Source of the DNA: Actinobacteria bacterium OK074
Lineage (GTDB): Bacteria; Actinomycetota; Actinomycetes; Streptomycetales; Streptomycetaceae
Assembly (NCBI GenBank): GCA_001298575.1
Contig: LJCV01000188.1
Span: 62,001 to 126,000 of the forward strand
Reading direction: 5' to 3'
Length of the DNA: 64,000 nucleotides
Part shown: positions 51,583 through 60,834 of the stretch, in pieces
Numbering within the stretch: position 1 is the first letter of the stretch
How the letters are laid out: each line of letters opens with the position of its first letter
The notes under the pieces: model-generated
What the model saw: only the letters and a program-made list of their open reading frames with translations
Told to the model about the DNA's origin: nothing
Databases searched by the model: none
Program-made: the position numbers and the translations under genes

Positions 51583-52992
51583 CAGGGCGCCTCGACGCTC
51601 AGGCCCTGCTCGCGCATGTAGGACACGACCGACTTCTGCGTCTCCTGGAGCGCTTGGGCCATGGTCATCTTGCCGTTCACTGCCTGGCTGAGATAGTCCT
51701 GCTCGGTCGTGAACCACTCGTGAGCCACTGGCCCGTAGTTGAAGTCATGGGCGACCGTGTGGTTCGAGGCCGCGATCTGGTCGTAGATCTTCTGCCCCCC
51801 CGAAGAAGCTGTCCGGCTTGCTCAGCGCCTTGGACTTCTGAGCTGCCAGGTTCGTCGGGTAGACGCTGATCTTGGGGATCCAGTACGTCGACCACACGTC
51901 CTGGTTGGTGGTGAGGAACTTGGCGAACTCCAGGGCTTCCTCGGGATGCTCCGTCTTCTTGAAGACGACCGCCGAGGAACCGCCCCAGCTACCACTCGAC
52001 GCCACTCCCGGCGTCCACTGCGGCATGGGGGCGACGGCCCACTTGCCCGCGGTCTTCGGCGCGAACGACTTCAGTGGGCCAGGCGCCCAGGCGGCGCTCA
52101 TCCAGGAGGCGAGCTTGCCGGTGTTGAATGCCTGCGACCACTCGCTGGAGAACTGGGGCAGCGTCATGACGGCCTTCGAGTCGAGGAGCTTCTGCACCGT
52201 GTTCGCGACCTTCACCGACTCCGGGCCGGCGATGTCCACCACCCAGCTGTTGCCCTTGACCTTGAACGGCGTAGCTCCGGCCGCCCAGGCCATCGCGGTG
52301 AAGACGGACGCGTCGTTGGTGGGGAAGTCCGCCAGATACACCCCGGGGTCCTTCTTGTGCAGCGCCTCCGCCACCTGCACGTACTCGTCCATCGTCGTCG
52401 GCACCTTCAGGCCGTACTTGGCGAGCAGGTCCTTGCGGTAGTAGAGGTTGAGCGGGCCCGCGTCGACCGGTAGGCCGTAGAGGCCGTCGCCGACGTGGAC
52501 CGTGCTCCAGGCCCACGGTTCGAAGTTCTTGCCGAGAGCGGTCGCGTTTCCGCCGTCCACGGTGTCGAGGTCGAGTACGGACCCGGTCGTGACGAACTGC
52601 GGCAGGTACTCGGTGTCGAAGGTCGCGACATCGGGTTCCCGGTGTGCCTTGACGTCGAGCAGCAGCTTGGCCTGCGGGATGGTGTTGCCGCTGGCCGACA
52701 CCACGTCCAGCTTGATGTGGATGTCGGGGTGCTGCTTGTTCCACATGCCGAGCAGGACCTTGCCGTCCGGGAACGGCCCCTTGGTCCAGAACGTCAGCGT
52801 GACCGGCCCCTTCGCGCTGGTCGACCCTCCCGAGGAGCTACAGGCGGCGGCTGGCAGAGCGGTGGCCATCGTGAGGGCGATCGCGACCATTCGGCGCCGC
52901 CTGGCAACGGACCGCCGTCCGGAGCCGTCGGGCGTGGATGCGAGCGGCTGCCGGGGTGACCGGGACGAGGCTTCGTTGTCGTGGTTGGACAC
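51582..52992 (-). pseudogene. ABC sugar-binding lipoprotein, frameshifted in a C7 run
   Basis: A CUT1 solute-binding protein with lipobox ALPAAACSSSGG, then PVTLTFWTKGPFPDGKVLLGMWN. The frame changes at seven C residues (51795-51801): with six, the protein continues from SFFGG to QKIYDQIAASNHTVAHDFN and ends SVEAP with TGA at 51582, overlapping the permease start as expected. As given, the last ~70 residues are replaced by EDLRPDRGLEPHGRP. Start GTG 52992 follows AAAGGAG. Repaired length would be 469 residues. Either a real polymorphic run or a sequence error. Without its C-terminus the importer would be weakened. Confidence 0.85.
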
Positions 52993-53104
52993 CGGTGGCT
53001 CCTTTGCCTTCAGTGCAACGTGGATTTCCTGGCTGGTCCGGATGCGGGCGATGGGTACGCCGGTGCGGGTCGCCGCGCTGACGCGCACGACCGTTTCCGG
53101 TGGC

Positions 53105-53158
53105 CCGATCGTCGATTCGTATCGATGAACGCCGTCGTCGATACGAATCGACGATCGG
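53105..53158. promoter_or_regulatory. LacI operators in a perfect 21 bp inverted repeat
   Basis: Arms 53105-53125 and 53138-53158 are perfect complements around 12 bases. Each holds TCGATNCGNATCGA (53112-53125 and 53138-53151). The site is 113-166 bp before the binding-protein start and about 55 bp after the lacI stop. A third copy stands before the lacI gene. Confidence 0.8.
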
Positions 53159-53212
53159 CGGCCATGTCCTCATGGCGGACGGGTATTCGAGTCGGGAGGA
53201 TGGCCCCGTGGT

Positions 53213-54238
53213 TCAGGGGCGAGGCGTGGTGACGGTCGTTTCGCGGCGGGTCAGCCGGGAGGGGACAAGTTCGACGCCGTACGGCGGCGGGTTGCCGCCT
53301 TCGTCGTCCAGTAAGGCGAACAGGGTGCGCATCGCCCGACGGGAGATCTCGCGGGGCGCGTGCGAGACGTTGGTCACCGTCGGCTCCATGTCCTCCGCCG
53401 CCGAGTCGGTGCAGTGCCCGACGACCGAGATGTCGCGACCGGGCGTCAACCCCTGTTGGAGCAGGGCCCCGAGCACATGCGGGATGGCCGAGGTGTGCGG
53501 CACGATCAGCCCGTCGGGCCGCTCACGGCGGCTCAGTACCTGGTCCACTACGACGCGGGCGCCGGCCGGTGTGGATTCCGGCAGTTGAACGAGTTCCGTG
53601 CGGATGCCGGCGGCGGTTGCCGCCTCGTCGACGCCGCGCTGGAACTGTCCCACGAAGCTGAGGCCGCGGGCCACGGTGTGCGGCGGGTGTCCGATCACTA
53701 CGATGCGCCGGTGGCCCGTGCTGACCAACTCCTCCACGGCCAGTCGGCCGGCCTGCGTGAAGTCGATCTCCACGCAGTGGAGGCCGGAGGGGTCGTCGGG
53801 GACGCCGATCAGGACCACCGGAACCCGCAGTGAGGGGATGACCGGGACCCGCTCGTCGTGGGCTGTGATCACCATCAGGACGATCGCATCGCACAGCGAC
53901 CGGCCGTCGAGCCGGGTGAGGCCCGCGGCACCCTCGTCCGCGGTTACGAGCAGCACGTCGTAGTCGGCCTCCCGAGCACACTGTGTGATCGTCTCCAGAA
54001 ACGGCACGACACCTGTGCTGCCCAGGTCGCCGCCGACCGGGACCACCAGACCGATGACCCGCGTGCGACGGCTGGCCAGGGCCTGCGCCCCCGCGTTCGG
54101 CTGGTAGGAGAGCAGAGCGATCGCGGCCTGGACCCGCTTGCGGGTCTCTTCCGAGATCGGGCGCTTGCCCGTCATGACGTAGGAGACAGTGCTCTGCGAA
54201 ACGCCGGCGAGGCGGGCCACGTCCTTGCTGGTGAACAC
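53213..54238 (-). CDS. LacI-family regulator of the beta-galactoside importer operon
   Basis: 341 residues. HTH and hinge: SKDVARLAGVSQSTVSYVMTGKRPISEETRKRVQAAIALL; the rest is a periplasmic-binding-protein-like sugar domain (VIGLVVPVGGD, GLIVPHTSAIPHVLGALLQQGL). The start is GTG 54238 with AAAGGAG upstream. It lies before the transporter operon on the same strand; TCGATNCGNATCGA operators flank it on both sides, implying control of itself and the transporter. Confidence 0.93.
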   Translation of the reverse strand: MFTSKDVARLAGVSQSTVSYVMTGKRPISEETRKRVQAAIALLSYQPNAGAQALASRRTRVIGLVVPVGGDLGSTGVVPFLETITQCAREADYDVLLVTADEGAAGLTRLDGRSLCDAIVLMVITAHDERVPVIPSLRVPVVLIGVPDDPSGLHCVEIDFTQAGRLAVEELVSTGHRRIVVIGHPPHTVARGLSFVGQFQRGVDEAATAAGIRTELVQLPESTPAGARVVVDQVLSRRERPDGLIVPHTSAIPHVLGALLQQGLTPGRDISVVGHCTDSAAEDMEPTVTNVSHAPREISRRAMRTLFALLDDEGGNPPPYGVELVPSRLTRRETTVTTPRP

Positions 54239-54270
54239 GGGCTGGAGTCTCCTTTCGTCTTCGTCTTCGT

Positions 54271-54284
54271 CGATGCGTATCGAT
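54271..54284. promoter_or_regulatory. Third TCGATNCGNATCGA operator, upstream of lacI
   Basis: TCGATGCGTATCGA lies 33 bp before the GTG start of the 54238 lacI gene and matches both copies at 53105-53158. Confidence 0.7.
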
Positions 54285-54333
54285 TCGGTTTGGCGAACGT
54301 AGACACGGTCCACTGGGGGAGCAAGACCCCGCG

Positions 54334-55512
54334 TCACATGTCGCCGCGACCGGTCGTGCCTGAGCCATCGCCCGCGGTGTCACGTGCCGACTGTCGGCTC
54401 TGTGCCGGAGGGCCGGGGGCCGATCGTGCTGTCGGGGTCATGAGTCCTTTTCCCCCCCCCGAGCTCTCGCGGATGACGAGTTCGGTACCGGCGAAGGTCG
54501 GCGCGGGAGGCTCGTAGTCGCTCTCCAACTGGCCACGCAGGAGGGCGAAGGCGTCGCGGCCCAGCCCCTGGAAGTCCATGCGGACCGTGCTCAGGGCCGG
54601 CGTCACGAAGCCCGCGTGCGGTGCGTCGTCGAATCCGATGACGCTGACGTCTCCGGGCACGGAACGCCCGGCGTGATGGAGGGCGCGGAGCACGCCCAGA
54701 GCCAGGTCGTCGTTGCCGCACAGGATCGCCGTGACGCCCGGGTCGCGGGCGAGCTGATCTCCCTGGTCGTAACCCGCCTGTGCATCCCAGCCCTTGCCGC
54801 CGTGGGGCTCTGGAGGGGCGATACCTGCCTGTCGCAGGGCCTTGCGCCACCCCTGGGCGCGCGGCCCTTCGGAGCGTCGGGTGGTCGTCGAGGTGGGGAT
54901 CGCGACGTAGTGAACGGTCTTGTGTCCGAGGCGAAGGAGGTACGCGGTGGCCGCGCGGGCCGCCTCACGGTCGTCGGCCCACACGGCCGGGCGGGGAGGC
55001 TTCCGGCCGTGCAGGGGCGCTTCGACGATCGCGGCGCACGGCACATCCGCCGGTACCCGGCGCAGAGCCGACGCACCGAGCTGGTCGAAGCCGATGACCA
55101 TCAGGCCGCCGCCGCCCGCGGCCGAGGAAATCGTGCGGTCCAGGTCGTCCTCGGGTGTCAGCACCTTGACGCCGAGTGCGTAGCCCGCGGTGCGGGCCTC
55201 TTCCTCCACGCCCTGAAGGGTGGCGGCGTAGCCGTAGAGGGTCGTGTTCGACGTCAGTACGGTGACGGCCCGGGTCACGCCGCTGGCGAGTGCCAACGCG
55301 GTGGCGTTGCGCCGGAATCCCAGCGATTCGATGGCTGCCTCGACCCGCTTGCGCGTCTCTTCGCGGACGTTCGGGTGGCCGTTGATAACCCGCGAAACGG
55401 TCTGGTAGGAGACGCCCGCCGCCTGCGCGACGTCGCGAATGCTGGGGGCCTTCCGGGGGTCCTGTCCAGGGTCCGGATGACCGCCCGAGCTTGTGTGACC
55501 GGTCACATCCAT
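54334..55512 (-). CDS. LacI-family regulator, probably of the GH36 gene
   Basis: 392 residues. HTH/hinge: APSIRDVAQAAGVSYQTVSRVINGHPNVREETRKRVEAAIESLG, then the sugar domain (VTVLTSNTTLYGYAATLQGVEEEARTAGY, VTAILCGNDDLALGVLRALHHAGRSVPGDVSVIGFDD). The C-terminus has a 40-residue low-complexity tail. ATG 55512 gives MDVTGHTSS, but codons 3-7 coincide with an operator-like palindrome and no ribosome site is present, so translation may start later. Divergent from the alpha-galactosidase. Confidence 0.9.
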   Translation of the reverse strand: MDVTGHTSSGGHPDPGQDPRKAPSIRDVAQAAGVSYQTVSRVINGHPNVREETRKRVEAAIESLGFRRNATALALASGVTRAVTVLTSNTTLYGYAATLQGVEEEARTAGYALGVKVLTPEDDLDRTISSAAGGGGLMVIGFDQLGASALRRVPADVPCAAIVEAPLHGRKPPRPAVWADDREAARAATAYLLRLGHKTVHYVAIPTSTTTRRSEGPRAQGWRKALRQAGIAPPEPHGGKGWDAQAGYDQGDQLARDPGVTAILCGNDDLALGVLRALHHAGRSVPGDVSVIGFDDAPHAGFVTPALSTVRMDFQGLGRDAFALLRGQLESDYEPPAPTFAGTELVIRESSGGGKGLMTPTARSAPGPPAQSRQSARDTAGDGSGTTGRGDM

Positions 55513-55535
55513 GTGAGGATTGTGAGCGGTCACAA
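55494..55535. promoter_or_regulatory. LacI-type palindromes between lacI and the GH36 gene
   Basis: TGTGACCGGTCACA (55494-55507) is a perfect palindrome; TTGTGAGCGGTCACAA (55520-55535) has perfect 6 bp arms. Centres are 27 bp apart. They differ from the other LacI site and suit the adjacent regulator. Confidence 0.65.
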
Positions 55536-55674
55536 CGCCGCCGTCAAGAGATGGAAACTGGGGATTTACCCGGCGATCACATCGAGGGCGCACCGAGGAG
55601 ACCGTCCGTGCCGCACGGGACGGCGGCTGACAAGAGGTCTGTGAAAGGCCGAACACCACAGAGAGGGAACCGAG

Positions 55675-57849
55675 TTGACCACTGCTGCCGAAGCAACTGA
55701 GGGGTCGCTCATCTGGTCCCATGAGGTCCTCGGACTGCATGTCGTCGTGGATTCCGCCGGGTCGGTCAGGCTGGGAGAGCCGGGCCAGGACTGGAACGCC
55801 TTGCTGCCTCTGGTCGAGGTCACCGCCACCGGCCACGGTCGAACCTGGTCGGGGGAACGGTTCATCGACACCGCCATCGGCGACCGCTTGACCTACCGTG
55901 GCCACGAGACCAGCCGGGACGGGAACGGGCAGCGCACCACCATCGAACTGGCGGACCCGGAGACTTGCCTTGTCGCCTCGATCACCCTGCGGACCTGGCC
56001 CGGTGCCGGCCTGGTCCGCTCGCAGGTGCGCCTGGTCAACGAAGGAAGCGTCGCGCTTCAGCTGGAGAGTGTGTCGGCCCTGGCCGTGGGCGGCATTGCG
56101 GGCGGGGCGGACGATCTGGACGGGCTGACCCTCCACTGGGCTGACAACGAATGGCTTGCCGAGTGCCGTTGGCACAACGCGGCGTTCCGTGACCACGTGG
56201 TCCCGCTGAACCGGTCGGCACACGGTCACGAAGGACGCGGGTGCTTCGAGCGGTACTCGCAGGGCAGCTGGTCCACCGGACGGCACCTGCCGATCGCCGC
56301 GCTCACCGATGAGACGGGTCGCACCTGGCTGTGGCAGATCGAGTCCAGCGCCGGCTGGCGGTACGAGACCGGCGAACGGGAAGGCTCCGCCTACCTCGCT
56401 CTGTTCGGGCCCGACGACGCCCATCACCAGTGGCGCGAGACCCTGGAACCCGGCCAGGAGTTCACCACCGTTCCGGCTGTCCTCGTCGTGGCCGAGACCG
56501 GCGGCCTGGACGCCGCGTTCGGCGAACTCACCGCCTATCGCCGCCGCATACGCCGGAGCCACCCGGACCATGCGGCACTCCCGGTGATCTACAACGACTA
56601 CATGAACACCCTGATGGGCGACCCGACCACCGACAAGCTCATGCCGCTCATCGAAGCGGCCGCCGCGGCCGGCGCCGAGGTCTTCGTCATCGATGCCGGC
56701 TGGTACGACGACGATGCTCAGGGCTGGTGGGACGCCGTGGGCGCCTGGGACGCCTCGGCCCGCCGCTTTCCGGGCGGCATCCAGCAGGTTCTGGACGCCA
56801 TCAGGGACCGCGGGATGACACCGGGACTCTGGCTGGAGCCCGAAGTGGTCGGTGTGCGCAGCCCTCTGGCCCGTACGCTTCCGCCGGATGCGTTCTTCAG
56901 CCGGGGCGGCATCCGCGTCAGCGAACACGGCCGCCATCACTTGGATCTACGCCATCCTGCTGCCCGCGCCCACCTGGACCGGGTCGTCGACCGGCTGGTC
57001 GGCGAATGGGGGGTGGGCTACCTGAAGCTCGACTACAACATCAACATCGGTCCCGGTACCGAGAACGGCGACGAAAGCGCGGGCGCCGGCCTGCTCGGCC
57101 ACCACCGCGCCCACCTCGACTGGCTCGGCGCCCTGCTCGACCGGCACCCCGGTCTCGTGCTGGAGAACTGCGCATCGGGCGGTCTGCGCATGGACTACGC
57201 GCAGCTTGCCGCTGTCCAGCTCCAGTCGACCAGCGATCAGCAGGACCCCTTGCGTTATCCGCCGATCGCAGCCGCGGCGGCCACCGCGGTGACCCCTGAG
57301 CAGGGGGCCGTCTGGGCTTATCCCCAGCCGCACTTCAGCTTCGACGAGACCGCGTTCGCTCTCTCCGGCGCACTGCTCGGCCGAATCCATCTGTCCGGGT
57401 TCCTTGACCGAATGAGCCCGGAGCAATTCGAACTCGTCCGCGCGGGCATCTCCGTCTACAAGGCCATGCGATCGGAGATCCCGGACAGCCTGCCCTTCTG
57501 GCCGCTGGGGCTTCCCTCTTGGGAGGACAGCTGGATCGCCTCCGGCCTTCGCTCCCACGCCGCTACGTGGCTCACGCTCTGGCGACGGGAATCGGCCGCG
57601 GGAGACCAAGGGGGAGGTGTCCCACACCCGCGTGACGACTACGCCGCACACGACAGTGTCCGTACCGTCACCATCCCTCACCTGTCCGGTACCCACCTTG
57701 AGCCGACGCTGTCGTACCCCGCCACCGCGGACGCCACCGCAGTATGGGACGCCGCCCGCGCGGAACTCACGGTTTCCCTCCCCCGCCCCAACACCGCCGT
57801 ACTCCTGCGCCTTGATGCGACATCGCCGACGCCGGGCCTTGATCTGTGA
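55675..57849 (+). CDS. GH36 alpha-galactosidase
   Basis: 724 residues, full GH36 length. The nucleophile Asp lies in VGYLKLDYNINIGPG; the acid/base Asp in LQSTSDQQDPLRY; further family blocks are VIDAGWYDDD, GLWLEPEVVG and LENCASGGLRMD. No signal peptide. It should remove alpha-galactosyl units from imported oligosaccharides such as melibiose or raffinose-type or galactomannan fragments. Start is TTG 55675 with AGAGGG 7 bases upstream. Control probably by the divergent LacI. Confidence 0.94.
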   Translation: MTTAAEATEGSLIWSHEVLGLHVVVDSAGSVRLGEPGQDWNALLPLVEVTATGHGRTWSGERFIDTAIGDRLTYRGHETSRDGNGQRTTIELADPETCLVASITLRTWPGAGLVRSQVRLVNEGSVALQLESVSALAVGGIAGGADDLDGLTLHWADNEWLAECRWHNAAFRDHVVPLNRSAHGHEGRGCFERYSQGSWSTGRHLPIAALTDETGRTWLWQIESSAGWRYETGEREGSAYLALFGPDDAHHQWRETLEPGQEFTTVPAVLVVAETGGLDAAFGELTAYRRRIRRSHPDHAALPVIYNDYMNTLMGDPTTDKLMPLIEAAAAAGAEVFVIDAGWYDDDAQGWWDAVGAWDASARRFPGGIQQVLDAIRDRGMTPGLWLEPEVVGVRSPLARTLPPDAFFSRGGIRVSEHGRHHLDLRHPAARAHLDRVVDRLVGEWGVGYLKLDYNINIGPGTENGDESAGAGLLGHHRAHLDWLGALLDRHPGLVLENCASGGLRMDYAQLAAVQLQSTSDQQDPLRYPPIAAAAATAVTPEQGAVWAYPQPHFSFDETAFALSGALLGRIHLSGFLDRMSPEQFELVRAGISVYKAMRSEIPDSLPFWPLGLPSWEDSWIASGLRSHAATWLTLWRRESAAGDQGGGVPHPRDDYAAHDSVRTVTIPHLSGTHLEPTLSYPATADATAVWDAARAELTVSLPRPNTAVLLRLDATSPTPGLDL

Positions 57850-57872
57850 CGGAGTGGGGCTGGTCGTTCGGG

Positions 57873-57894
57873 ATGGGTGGGCATGCCCGCCCAT
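57873..57894. terminator. Palindromic terminator after the GH36 gene
   Basis: A 22 bp near-perfect palindrome (11 bp arms, one G-T) centred on GGGCATGCCC, 24 bp after the stop of the alpha-galactosidase. Confidence 0.5.
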
Positions 57895-57950
57895 GGCGTT
57901 CCGTGGGCCTGCCAGTGACAGCGTATGACCGCTGGCAGCGGGCCCCTGTG

Positions 57951-58576
57951 TCAGTCGGCGGATCCTCGCTCAACCGCTCGTTGCGGCCGAGGCATCGGAA
58001 TATGTTCGCGCCTGCGGAAGGCGAGGGGAGTGACCCCGACGTACTGCTTGAAGAAGCGGGCGAAGTCGGCGGTGTCCTCGAAGCCGAGACGTTCGCCGAC
58101 CCGGCCGACGGTCAGTTCGGTATGGGTTCGGTATGGGTAAGGAGACGCTTGGCCTCCAGCACGACCCTGCGTTTCAGGTACTTCTTGGCCGAGTCGCCCG
58201 TCGCCGCCTGCACGGCACGATCGAGGGAGGTCTGGAGGATCGCGGCGTCGGCGGTCAGCCTGCCCGTGGCGAGCTGGTTGTCGATACGAGCATCGTGGTA
58301 CCTGCTCAGGTCCGTGACCAGGTGCAGCTTCATGTCGGGAAACTGCTTGGTGAAGGCGGAGGACCGTGAGTCCCACTGGCCGGGAGCGTCGCCGCCCATG
58401 TGGACGGTGACCTTGCCGCCCTCCGCCTTGGCCGCCTGATAGAGCGCCTGGAGCTGGTCCTGCTCGCTCGCCGCGTTCGGCTGGGATGTCTGGGCGATCG
58501 CCGTGGTGGCGCCCGCGGCGAGCACCACGCCCACGGCGATGGCCGCTCCCCGTCGCTTCTTCTCGCTGAGCTTCAT
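57951..58576 (-). pseudogene. Chimera of a solute-binding protein N-terminus and an AraC C-terminus
   Basis: The first ~115 residues (MKLSEKKRRGAAIAVGVVLAAG, then DQLQALYQAAKAEGGKVTVHMGGD and DMKLHLVTDLSRYHDAR) look like an exported metal- or solute-binding protein. Near 58220 the sequence switches to an AraC-type DNA-binding domain (AVQAATGDSAKKYLKRRVVLEAKRLL, then in a shifted frame VGRVGERLGFEDTADFARFFKQYVGVTPLAFR). An 11 bp tandem duplication at 58116-58137 causes the shift and an early stop. Two independent lesions show the gene is dead. Confidence 0.8.
58116..58137. repeat. 11 bp tandem duplication inactivating the AraC part
   Basis: TTCGGTATGGG occurs twice without a gap (58116-58126, 58127-58137). 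Removing one copy restores the frame LTHTELTVGRVGERLGF. Confidence 0.85.
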
Positions 58577-58630
58577 CGCGGTAGTGCCTTTCGATGTGCC
58601 GACGAACCGTTTGATACTTCAAGCGGCCCG

Positions 58631-58932
58631 ATGGGCCCGCCCTTCAACTCCCTCATCCACCGCGACGACCACACCGGCGAGACGACCTTCTGGGCGCCCG
58701 GCGAGCACGAGGCGCCCGAGGAACCGGTCTTCGTGCCGAAGCCGGACGGCGCCGACGAAGGCGGGGGATACCTGCTCGCGCTGATCGGCCGCCGCGACCA
58801 GAACCGGCACGACTTGGTCGTCCTCGACGCCCTCGACATCGCCGCCGGCCCATCGCCACCGTGAAAATCCCCTTCCGGCTGAGGTATGGCTTCCACGGCA
58901 CCTGGGTTCCCGCCGAGGAGTTACAGCGCTGA
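58631..58932 (+). pseudogene. C-terminal fragment of a carotenoid/stilbene cleavage oxygenase
   Basis: About 100 residues match the end of the RPE65-type carotenoid oxygenase family: FNSLIHRDDHTGETTFWAPGEHEAPEEPVFVPK, YLLALIGRRDQNRHDLVVLDALDIAAGP and, after a one-base deletion near 58853, IATVKIPFRLRYGFHGTWVPAEE. The His in GFHGTWV is the fourth iron ligand. The other three are absent because the 5' part is gone. A TTA codon occurs near the end. The following 251 bp show no gene. Confidence 0.8.
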
Positions 58933-59183
58933 ACCCCCTTCCGTCGGACCTGCGTATCCGGACCAACCGGTCGGTGGCGGCCGGGCTCGACGGACTCGGC
59001 CACCGCGTCACCGTCCCGCCGATCCCGGTGGACGCTCCTGGTGCCGACCGTTACGCCCCCCTCCCGTTCCTCGGCTGTGCGATCGAGAGCTGTGCCGAGG
59101 CTTCCGGCGCGTGTTCCGGCGCGCCGGAAGCCCCGAGATAGCTGTGTCCCCAAGCACAGCGGTTTCACCTGAGCGGAGTCCTC

Positions 59184-60660
59184 ATGACCCTCACCCGCGA
59201 GCTGCTGATCGGCGGCAAGGAAGTGCCCGCACGCTCGGGCCGCACCACCCAGGACCTCACCCCGCACACCGGGCAGGTGTACGCCACGGTGGCGGCCGCC
59301 GGCATCGAGGACGTCACGCCCGCCGTGGACGCCGCCGAGGCCGCGTTCGAGAACTGGGCCGAGGTGAGCCCCTACGTTCGCCGGGCGATCCTCCTCGGAG
59401 CGGCCGACCTGCTGGAGGCCCGTCGCGAACGTGCCGCCGAGCTGATCGCCGACGAGGTCGCGGGCACCCGGGGATGGGCCTCCTTCAACGTGACGCTGGC
59501 CGCGAACACGTTGCGCGAGGCCGCCGCCGCGGTCACCTCGCCGCGCGGCGAGGTACTGGCCGCACAGCAGGAGGGCGCTCTCGGTCTCGCGGTGCGCGAA
59601 CCGGTCGGTGTGGTCGCCGCCTTCTCGCCGTGGAACGCCCCGATCATCCTCGGCGCGCGCGGTCGGCGGGCCCTTGGCGGCGGGCAACACGGTGGTGCTC
59701 AAGCCCAGCGAGGACGCACCGCTGGCCTGCGGTCTGTTCATCGCCGACGTACTGCGGGAAGCGGGGCTGCCCGACGGGGTTCTCAACGTGGTCACGAACG
59801 ACCCGGCGGACGCCCCCGTGATCGTCGAGACGCTCATCGCCGACCCACGAGTGCGGGCGGTCAACTTCACCGGATCGACCGGAGTCGGCCGGATCATCGG
59901 GACCGTCGCCGCGCAGTTCCTCAAACCCGCGGTGCTCGAACTCGGTGGCAAGAACGCGGTCATCGTCCTCGACGACGCCGACATCGACTACGCGGTGGAC
60001 GCCGCCGCGTTCGCCGCCTTCCTGAACTCCGGACAGATCTGCATGTCCGCCGACCGCATCCTCGTGCACGCCTCGCTTGCCGAGGAGTTCACCGCCTAAC
60101 TCGTCGCGAAGGCAGCCGCGCTGTCCTCCGGCGACCCTACCGATCCCACCACCGTGATCGGCCCACTGGTCACCGCGAAGGCGGCGCAGCGGGTCGCGAC
60201 CCTGGTCGGGGACGCCGTGGCCAAGGGCGCCACCGTACTCACCGGCGGCGGCGCACCGCACGGTGCCCTCTACCCGGCCACGGTTCTCACCTGTCTCCCC
60301 GACGACGCCCTGCTCCACCACACGGAGCTCTTCGGCCCGGTGTGCGTCATCGACACCTTCACCACCGGCCACGAGGCCGCCGCCAAGGCCAAGGCCAAGG
60401 CCAAGGCCAACGACACCGACAACGGCCTGACCTGCGGCATCATCACCGAGAACGGTACCCACGGCCTGACGGTGGCCCGCCGCGTCCGTACCGGCATCGT
60501 GCACATCAACGACCAGTCCGTCGCCGACGAACCCCAGGCCCCCTTCGGCGGCTTCAAGTCCTCCGGCTACGGCCGCTTCGGCGGTCGTTGGGGAATCGAA
60601 TCGTTCACCAACACCCGCCGGATCGCCCTTGCCACCCAGCACGCTCATCACCCGTTCTGA
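59184..60660 (+). pseudogene. Aldehyde dehydrogenase, frameshifted and with a nonsense codon
   Basis: Three consecutive pieces make one NAD-dependent aldehyde dehydrogenase of about 490 residues: MTLTRELLIGGKEVPARSG to FSPWNAPIILGAR; then, after loss of about two bases near 59655-59665, AVGGPLAAGNTVVLKPSE to LVHASLAEEFTA; then, after TAA at 60097-60099, LVAKAAALSSGDP to the end. The catalytic Glu (LELGGKNAV) and Cys (SGQICMS) are still encoded. A GCCAAG repeat adds KAKAKAKA before NDTDNGL. It was probably of the benzaldehyde/vanillin dehydrogenase type, which would suit the stilbene-oxygenase fragment next to it. Confidence 0.85.
60382..60411. repeat. Hexanucleotide expansion (GCCAAG)x4 plus GCCAAC
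   Basis: Four perfect GCCAAG units followed by one variant lie in the aldehyde dehydrogenase pseudogene and add Ala-Lys repeats where relatives have none that I recall. Confidence 0.8.
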
Positions 60661-60834
60661 GCCATGGCGCCGATGAACCCCACCGCCTCGGTCTCCGGTG
60701 TCGTCCACCTCGGCGGCCTCGTCATCGAGACCAACCGTTTCGCGGCCTCGAACGCGTGGGGGTGCCGCATGCCAGAATGGAGCCGCCGTACGTTCTGCTC
60801 CGTTGTTCTCTGATCTGGTCCACCGAGGTTTTCC

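Noticed and set aside
60661..60834. Possible small minus-strand gene between the aldehyde dehydrogenase pseudogene and tetR
   Set aside because: The frame lacks a convincing start, is short, and reads like antisense DNA.
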